DNA of 64,000 nucleotides from Cladorhizidae sp. MBARI D1340-BT2 (Eukaryota > Porifera > Demospongiae > Poecilosclerida > Cladorhizidae). The stretch is from NCBI GenBank assembly GCA_028752905.1, contig JAQNBH010000003.1:41344187-41408186 (forward strand), read 5' to 3'. A program made the translations under genes and the position numbers. Below the pieces are notes generated by a model. That model was not told the origin of the DNA, made no database searches, and saw only the letters and a program-made list of their open reading frames with translations. Below are positions 57,001 through 64,000 of this stretch, piece by piece. How positions within the stretch are numbered: the stretch's first letter is position 1; each line of letters begins with the position of its first letter.

Positions 57001-57840
57001 TGGACATACTACACTCATTTACCTAGCATATCTGACTAGAGTAAGTAAAACTTATAGAAGGGCTGTGCATACCATGGTTGATAACGAGATTTTGCAGGAT
57101 GCAGTCAGTGCAATATTCTAAAGCACATGTATGTATGGAATGATTCAACATTATCCAGTGTATATATCATAGTGACCCAGTACATATCATAGTAACCCAA
57201 CACTCTCACAGTATATATCATAATTACCCAAGATTTCACAGTAAATATATCATAGTAATCCAAGGTTTCCCAGTAAATATGAGAATATTCCAATGTTTCC
57301 CAGTATATATCATAGGTTTCCCATAGTGACCCAAGTCAGTATTTCCCAGTATATATCATAGTATTCCAAGGTTTTCCAGTATATATCATTAGTGACCCAA
57401 GGTTTCCTGGTATATATCTGTTGGAGCCCGGTCCCAACAGAGTGACAACCTTGACATGGCAAGGTGCAACTCTATACCTAAGGTGCTGATGAGCAGACAC
57501 CTCAGGTTTGCTTGAACTCCATGACCCTGGTTAAGAACCCACTGAACATACACACAAATACACATGCTCACATATGATTGGACAACCACATCAGTAATGT
57601 TATTGTACTTAGCCATATTTGGTCATATGTGAGCTGGGCCTGGCAGCCTATTTATGGGTACTAGGCTAGGTGGTGTTGATTTACAGAAGTGAAATGCATT
57701 TTTTTTAACTACAGAAGACTTGAACTAGTACGTTAAGCTAATGCCCTTCAGGCCACCTACTACAAATAGCATGTATTGTGGCAGCAGAAATTCGATTGTC
57801 AAACTATAGACCAATAGACCCATAGTCCAGTAGCACATGC
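54070..57840. other. Intergenic, no convincing gene
   Basis: A+T-rich. A short tandem duplication (CCCTTACCTTTTTGACATGT) stands at 55,456-55,508. A fragment of the CTCTCAATGTTCGACTAGAT repeat family is at 55,130-55,195. A minisatellite lies at 57,135-57,420. The right end of the transposon at 51,716-54,069 was not located. Confidence 0.5.
57135..57420. repeat. Minisatellite, about 33-36 bp units
   Basis: Eight or so degenerate units of CCCAGTATATATCATAGTGA with CCCAAGGTTT. Units differ in spacer length. Confidence 0.75.
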
Positions 57841-58199
57841 AAGAAGAAACAAAAAGGCCAAGCAATTCGGCAGAATGGAGTTGGAAGACCTAAGCATGAC
57901 AGAGAGAAATGGAGAAGAGACTGTCTGGATCATCAGAGCCATGGCAGCAGAATAACGAGGAACAGCTGATTGCTGCAAATAATGGTCCAACAGCAGCAAC
58001 TCAAGAGAGACAGATGGCGACACTTTGAGGCTGAAAAGACAGCTGAGCAGAAAAGACAGATGGAATAAAGGAGATGGGACCAAGAGTGATGGAATTGTCT
58101 GGAAACAGAGAAACAGTCGGATCACCAGCCTCAAGTTTGAGATGCTGAACAGCACTCTCAACTCATACAGTCATTAGTAACAGAGAGACAGCAACCTAA

Positions 58200-58818
58200 G
58201 CGCTACAACGCCCAAAGCTAGCAGAAATTAATGATGACGATGATGTTGATGCAACATTAATACGGTTTGAGCAACACATGACTACCTTTGGTGTGCCAAG
58301 AGGCCAGTGGATGCTCCAACTCCAACCCTTCTTGGAAGGAGATATCTTAACAGCATTCCTGGCTTTACCAGCAGACGAATTAGAACAATACATCCTGGTG
58401 AAAGAGGCCATCAGACAATGGCTTGGAATAACTAATGATACTTACTATAAACGCTGGTTGGGAGGCAACATTCAAGCTAGGAGAAACAGTCATACATATT
58501 GCAGGGAAGCTGATGGACCTTGGACGAAAGTGCCTGTCGGAGTGGTACAAAGTCAGTGAATATAATGAATTATTCTCCAGAGAACAATTCCTCTGCATCA
58601 ATCATAAGGTCAGGGACCATAGCCCCAAGGTCACCCACTCCATTCCAATGGCGAGGCACTTAGGAAAAAAGCAGATGACACAACGACTACTACAGCGTTT
58701 CTGGCCAGGGACTAACCAGGACATTGCGGAAGCGTGTAAGAGTTGTGGGGAGTACCAGAAAGCAGCTAAGAAATACCACAACCAAGCTGCACTGGTACCA
58801 CTCCCAGTGGTCGATTAG
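58200..58818 (+). pseudogene. gag capsid joined to integrase zinc finger
   Basis: Reads MTTFGVPRGQWMLQLQPFLE, AFLALPADELEQYILVKEAI and TNDTYYKRWL, the SCAN-like gag pattern. It continues in the next frame as FKLGETVIHIAGKLMDLGRK, then VSEYNELFSREQFLCIN. Immediately after comes HSIPMARHLGKKQMTQRLLQ and CKSCGEYQKAAK, the integrase HHCC finger. The junction is at about 58,600. Confidence 0.8.
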
Positions 58819-59520
58819 CCAATCAGTCAGGTGGCAATCAACATTGTTGTACCCCTGCCAAGCACAAAGAGTGATAACATGTAAATGCTAACACTCATGG
58901 ACTATGGGACAAAATATCCTGAGGCAATACCCCTCCGAAAAACAGATGCACCGACAGTGGCAGATGCTTTGATGACCATTTTTTTCCAGGGTTGGAGTAC
59001 CACCGGAGATTCTGACTGACTAAAGATCAAATTTTCTGTCTGCACTAGTAGAAGCGTTGTACTGTCTCCTGGGAGTCAAGCACCTAAAGACCTCGCCATT
59101 TCATCCACAGACAAACAGTACACTGGAGCGTTTCCATGGCACGCTCAAGCACATGATGAGAAAGATATCAGAGGTGATAAAAGGGAGTGGAAGGTTTTGT
59201 TACCTTACATCTTGTTTGCATACAGGATACAGGGAGGTGCCGCATGCTAGCACGGGATTTTCCCCATTTGAGCTATTTTTTGGCAGATGGTCGAGGATCT
59301 TTAGATGTGTTGAAGGAGTCTTTGGTGGCCAGAGACCAAGTATATCAGATACAGTGGCCTGCTTTGTACTCGAGATGAGGAACAGACTCGAACCGATGAG
59401 GGACCTTGCATGGGATAATCAGACTAGACACAAATGTGTGGTATGACAGATATGCTTGACACAGAAGCCTTGAGGAAGGAGATCAGGTCCAGGTCAAACT
59501 GGCACTTGCCACTTACACTC
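58819..59520 (+). pseudogene. gypsy integrase core relic
   Basis: Fragments in changing frames: MDYGTKYPEAIPLRKTDAPT, then HPQTNSTLERFHGTLKHMMR (the Glu region), ASTGFSPFELFFGR and VLEMRNRLEPMRDLAWDN. The region of the second catalytic Asp is damaged. Several stops. Confidence 0.82.
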
Positions 59521-60312
59521 ATTTGCAATGAAGTAAGCTATAGTGAAAGGTGTCCCTCTAAGTCTAGTAGTTAATAAGTTCATGTCAAACAGGTAAGTAT
59601 GAATTGTCAATAATACACAGCCACTCTTGTTATGGTGGAGGTCATTGTTACCAGTTGATTAAGCATATGTGCCAAATGGCAAGCTTTTATTGAAATTTCA
59701 TTCTATTTTTTTTAATAATTATTGTAGTTACTGCACAATTGTACTTAATTTTAATGTGAAGATCTTACATGAAGTATTTGAGGAGAAATTATGACAAAGA
59801 TCCCATGGAAATACATGCAACATCATTGGACACATTATACATGATTAACTACCAACTACATATTATTGTGGAACTATTAATTTTCAGAACTCTTAATGGC
59901 AGATGCTGTATTTCTCTTGTATGAGATGGCGATTATTTCATGTTACATAAATGATTTAGTGGAAGATTTTTATTTCAAATTGTGGTAACAGTACAGCAAT
60001 TACAATCAAAGAGACAAAGCAATATATAATGCAATTCACTGTGGTCACAGAGCTATAATAGCGAGGTTTAATGTGATGATGTGCTGAGCTGTTATTATTC
60101 AAGAACAAAAATGTATCATTAATAGTGGACTATTAAAAAGGGAGTAGCCATAATGACCACAACTAGTTATATTCATGAGGACTGTCTTATTTCCTTTCTT
60201 TTATAACACGGCAATCCAAATTAGTTGTCTGTTTATAAGAACCCTAGAGCATCTAGCTGAAATGCCGAGAGTAAATTCAAGTTCTCAATGAACTTTCAGT
60301 TGACATAATAAA

Positions 60313-60460
60313 ATTACAATAACCTTCTCAATAATCAACTTCAAATTGTATTCTTTCCACATTTCGACTAGATGCTCTAGCCATCATAGAGCATGAGTCG
60401 AAACATTGAGAGAATACAATTTCAAGTTGATTATTGAGAAAGTGAGAAAGTCATTGCAAT
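60313..60460. repeat. Fold-back repeat element 1
   Basis: Arms TTACAATAACCTTCTCAATA...TTCGACTAGATGCTC and GAGCATGAGTCGAAACATTG...TTGATTATTGAGAAAG are reverse complements with few mismatches around a short loop. It could be a MITE or an inverted-repeat remnant. Confidence 0.8.
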
Positions 60461-62459
60461 ATTTGTTCATGGCAATACCAAGTTTTGCCATCCAACTCCC
60501 TGATGAGGGCTCGCTTAACTAAACAAGATCAAGTGTGTGAAAACTATCACTCTAGCAGGTTCTTGTCAGGTTCTTGTCAACTTCTGCATGTCCTTCGTTT
60601 AGTACTGTGAGAATTCAGAATTCCTATAGAAAGCACTGCCTGATGAGTGCTCTCTTAGTGTAGTGTGCTCCCCATCTTCCAGGTAAAATGCTTCCAAGTC
60701 TTCTTGCAAACCTCCTCTTACAGACATACTTCAACATGCTTCAGAATTTTCCCTCTGATAAGTTTGTAGAGCATCAGGTTTTTCAACCTTCAAGCTGGGA
60801 ATAGATAAGGAACAGACAATTCTTGGCTAGTTATCCATATCACAATCCAAACATTACATTACAAGATCATGATGACAACAAAAATGTACAGATACTTTAT
60901 TAAGCCTTCAGCTGTGTTAAGGCTAGACAATGGCTTGAGCAATGCAATCTAACAATACGAGGATTCCACACTCAAATAATTTGTCCCTCTCTCCATCACT
61001 GCATGCCATTCAATGCCTTGCATTCGTTACTGCTAGTTAATTGTTGTAGTTTACTACATATCAGCACATGCCCATGATTCCTGATGAAGGCCGCAGCATC
61101 TAGTCGAAACGTCGAGATACTAAAATTTGAGCTGATTATTGAGAAGGAAGTTCATTGTAATATCCTGTTGATACTGTGACTGTACCCATGCAGTGTAAGT
61201 TACAGTCTCCTTCATGGACTTGTTCAAGGTTGATTGAGTAGGTACATATCACTATGTAGTATTTACAGCAGAGAAATCTATCCAGTACTCTCTCAAAAGC
61301 AATGGATTGAGTGGTTCCTAGTGAACATAAGTGTCTGTACTGGTATTCTTAGGAGATGGACTTCCAGAAACAGAAGCTCAGGAGTGGCCATGCATGATGC
61401 AATTGAGATTGTTAGCTATATTTCGTGGGCTAATTCATATAATAGCTTGAGTTGTGTTTTTGAGAATGACAATCTTTACTAATTTTAAGTCGCACATGAG
61501 TTAACTTGGTTGCATCATCATTGAAAAGCCTTGTCCATCCTCTTTTCTGGATGTTGACTGATTAGTTGCTACAGTGCATGGAAGCATGCAGTCTTCTGGT
61601 GGTAAAGTTTGATGATTACTCAAGTCATGCATGTGGGAAAACACAGACAGGCCCAATCCTTGAAGAATTTTTTATCTGCCAGTTTGCTCTTAGTGGAGGA
61701 ATCAAAACTCGCTGCACTTTCTTAACATAATGGTGGAGAAAACCCATTTAGGCGTGATTTTAACTGATATATGAGCTTTGGTTTGGCAGGTCTTCTGCTA
61801 TCTACTGAAAGAATGCTCAAAATAATTGTTTTACGATAGAACTAGACTTAAGGGCAGACCTTATATTTATCAAATGATAGAGCCTTTTATTGACTTTAAA
61901 ATGGCATATAATATAAGAAGGAAGTGACATTATTGGGTGAATGACAGGCAAAATGGTTGAGTCATTCAATTGACACTTGCGAAAGTTCTCTCCAAGCTCA
62001 GTACCTCAAACCTGTTTTGTGTGTAGCTCAGGCATCCTGCTATACTGCAACTGAAGTGATAGATAAGTGGAATTAATGAATATTAATTTTCCAATGTGCT
62101 GATTATAATCCCTTGAAGGTTAATGACAATATTTGGTGTTGGTATAGGTCATGCTCAGAGAGTCTGTTTATATTAACATATGACATGGTGCTTTCATATT
62201 TGTTCCTGGCAATTATACACAGAATGCATGAAGTTGCTCTACCTTGCTACTCTCCAGATCATTCCATTGAATACTTGACAATTTGCCAGTTAACAAAACT
62301 ATCACTTGACTTAATCCTATTTGGGCTGGCTTATGAGTTTTTACAAATCTACTCTTAGTATGGGTGGGGATGATAGTTCAAGGAGTGTTCTATTGGGTTA
62401 TTTCTGTGGATATTTCCCTGAGGCTTCATAGGCACAGTGCGAGAATCTGTCTTGAATAG

Positions 62460-62820
62460 AAGAAGGCATACATGACTTAGAGGAGGGGATGGCTTGGGGA
62501 GAGTTGGCATGCTCCCACTTCGACGAAGGGAAAAGGTTTAGGGAAAGACACTTGCTGGAGGGGAGAAGGCTTGGGGAGTGTTGGCATTGATGACTTGGAG
62601 GATGGGAAAAAATTGGGAAGAGTTAACATGCAAGACTTGTGCAGCCTCCCTCAGCAGAAGGGCTTCCAGAAACAGCAATGAAGGTCCGGAAGATATAGTT
62701 CATAATTGGGGTTGTAATCGGCAGCAATTACCTCTTACATTTTTCTCACTTATGCATCAACAGAAGTCAAGTTTTACTGTACGACTTGGAGGAGGGGAGA
62801 AGACTTGATTGAAGTATGAG
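62460..62820. repeat. Degenerate G-rich tandem repeats
   Basis: Units sharing GACTTGGAGGAGGGGAGAAG and GCTTGGGGAGTGTTGGCAT, imperfectly repeated about four times. Confidence 0.6.
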
Positions 62821-63394
62821 TGGATGTTTGTTTTAGCTAGTGTCTTCCATTCATTCTCTTGCAGATATCTGGGCCTGAGTGTACAAGGAACTTGGTTAAA
62901 TTCTTGCCATAAGGTTGCTTTGTTATTTTCTGACCTCAACTTGGTGCTGGTGTGCTTCTATTGCTAGCTTAAGGATGCTTATGCGCCACCTTTCATCACA
63001 ACTCGGACATGTGTTTATCATGGCAAGAGTATGAGTGTGTGTATATACAGGAATTTAACTTAAGCCTCGTTCATGCTTAATGTACTTGTTGTTCCAAATG
63101 TGTTGGCGACAGTTCCATCCAGAAAGTTAACCAAGTTGCCCTCCTGCTGGTCGAATATGAATTTTAGTTGGAAAAATGTGTGCCCAACTCGGTTTAGAAT
63201 TCTTTTAATTGCATTAACTCTCACGTCCAGCTTTGAAAGCCATCATCTTCTAGGAAAGTGGTTGTTTAGTTGCTTTAGTTAGGAACTCTTCCTCAATGCA
63301 TATGCATGCCATAAAGATGGAGACAAAGGTGGATGAAAATTTTGTGCACATGGCTGTTCCACATGTATGAGTACTCAATGAACTCTCAGTTGAC

Positions 63395-63556
63395 ATAATA
63401 ACATTACAATAACCTTCTCGATAATCAACTTGAAATTGTATTCTCTCGATGTTTCGACTAGATGCTCAAGTGTTCATCAGGATGGCTAGAGAATCTAGTC
63501 GAAACATCGAGAGAAATACAATGTCAAGTTGATCATTGATAAGGTTATTGTAATGT
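63395..63556. repeat. Fold-back repeat element 2
   Basis: Arms of about 66 bp, CATTACAATAACCTTCTCGA...TTTCGACTAGATGCTC and GAGAATCTAGTCGAAACATC...AAGGTTATTGTAATG, around a loop of about 25 bp. Same family as 60,313-60,460; both are preceded by TCAATGAACT(T/C)TCAGTTGACA. Confidence 0.85.
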
Positions 63557-63924
63557 GTGATGCTTGAGTAACTATTATATCTATGTGGTTTTCTAGTGTT
63601 CCTCATCATGTGCTCATCAGGAAAGTGAGCATCAAAGTTGTCTAGTGTTCCTGCCATGTGCTCATCATGAAAGGGAGTATCAAAGTTTTCTAGTGTTTTA
63701 GACCCTTCCTCCTGGTGTGTTATTTTAAGGTAGAATGTGGAGACATCTATGGAGAGTGAGGTGCCATCTGGAGGTGCTGCTGTCAGAAACCTGAATGCTT
63801 TACTTTTGGACTGATCCTCGTGTGTGTGTGTGGAGGGAGGGGGGAGGGGGGGGAGAGAGAGGTTATCATTGGTCTTGTTAGTGGAGTGGGCCAAAAAAAT
63901 AGAGTTTGTGTCTCACTCACTATC

Positions 63925-64000
63925 TGCTGTAGGCCACCAGTTCATCCATTCCAACAGGAGCAATGCAAAACAACCCAAGAAGAAAGGACACATGACATCC
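63925..64000 (-). pseudogene. Possible degenerate third copy of the receptor TM exon
   Basis: Plus-strand 63,929-63,964 matches the TM exon of copy A at 30 of 36 positions (CTGTAGGCCA..CAG..CA). In the same frame the minus strand reads SFLLGLFCIAPVGMDELVAY then a stop, comparable with YFLALLMGGALAGVGALMAY. The stop falls where the basic RWWKR begins. The rest of such a copy would lie to the right of the window. Confidence 0.4.

Larger units (their letters stand above)
57840..59520 (+). mobile_element. Ty3/gypsy relic lacking protease, RT and RNase H
   Basis: A gag coiled-coil region rich in Gln/Arg/Glu (57,840-58,200), a SCAN-like capsid, then directly the integrase zinc finger and core relics. 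No LTR identified. Everything between gag and integrase is missing, so it is an internally deleted, dead copy. Confidence 0.8.
59521..63900. other. Intergenic with fold-back repeats, no convincing gene
   Basis: Contains two inverted-repeat elements (60,313-60,460 and 63,395-63,556), one half element (61,085-61,165) and G-rich minisatellite-like sequence (62,460-62,820). Short open frames here (61,234-61,482, 62,113-62,358, 63,466-63,894) have no recognised motif. Confidence 0.5.

Noticed and set aside
61079..61125. Hammerhead ribozyme suggested by CTGATGA...GAAAC (also 63,460-63,500 on the minus strand)
   Set aside because: The bases between CTGATGA and GAAAC cannot form the required stem II, so the core is not satisfied.
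63466..63894. 142-codon minus-strand ORF (KTLENFDTPFHDEHMAG and similar)
   Set aside because: It covers one arm of a fold-back repeat and a short tandem repeat, with no recognised domain.

Overview
Eukaryotic genomic DNA, A+T-rich, with spliced genes, GT-AG introns, many minisatellites and dense retrotransposon/DNA-transposon debris. The abundant GCTAGC/TTAATTAA-type low-complexity sequence, short introns and a receptor-like gene with no clear relative outside invertebrates suggest a non-bilaterian or invertebrate metazoan, most likely a demosponge. That assignment is an inference, not a proof. There are no prokaryotic operons, CRISPR arrays, tRNA or rRNA genes that I can see.

Layout: 1-2,514 is a Ty3/gypsy retrotransposon on the minus strand (LTR, PBS, gag, open pol with an internal deletion). 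From 2,526 to about 26,400 lies copy A, and from 32,778 to about 43,805 copy B, of a direct segmental duplication. Each copy carries one minus-strand gene for a putative single-pass membrane protein: a signal-peptide exon, an Ig-like exon, a large Ig-like N-glycosylated ectodomain exon, a Thr/Pro stalk exon, and a transmembrane/tail exon ending in a PDZ-ligand-like -DSIV. Between the copies are unique sequence, several minisatellites and a broken gypsy element (30,660-32,575). Downstream of copy B are a decayed gypsy element (43,860-51,430) interrupted by another gypsy with both LTRs (46,201-50,738), a spliced DUF4371/hAT-type transposase (51,716-54,069), a gag-integrase gypsy relic (57,840-59,520) and fold-back repeats. 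At the right edge is a probable degenerate third copy of the receptor transmembrane exon.

The most striking structure is in intron 1 of the copy A gene: about 12 kb (13,738-25,775) of a 46-bp satellite with about 260 units. On the gene's sense strand each unit contains the last bases of exon 1 plus its 5' splice donor (TTTGG|GTGAGT), followed at once by a pyrimidine-rich CTAG that resembles a 3' splice site. The satellite runs directly into the real exon 1 donor at 25,760/25,761, so it appears to be an amplified exon-intron junction. Copy B has only about 0.43 kb of the same repeat. The array has higher-order duplications of about 1.46, 3.2 and 1.73 kb.

Copy B of the gene has a nonsense codon and a 1-nt length change in its large exon and a 45-bp longer stalk exon; copy A is open in all recognised exons. 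Each copy has also taken private insertions: nested hAT elements in A, and a pogo/Tigger element in B. One exon-phase mismatch between exons 2 and 3 shows that the gene model is missing an exon or a boundary.
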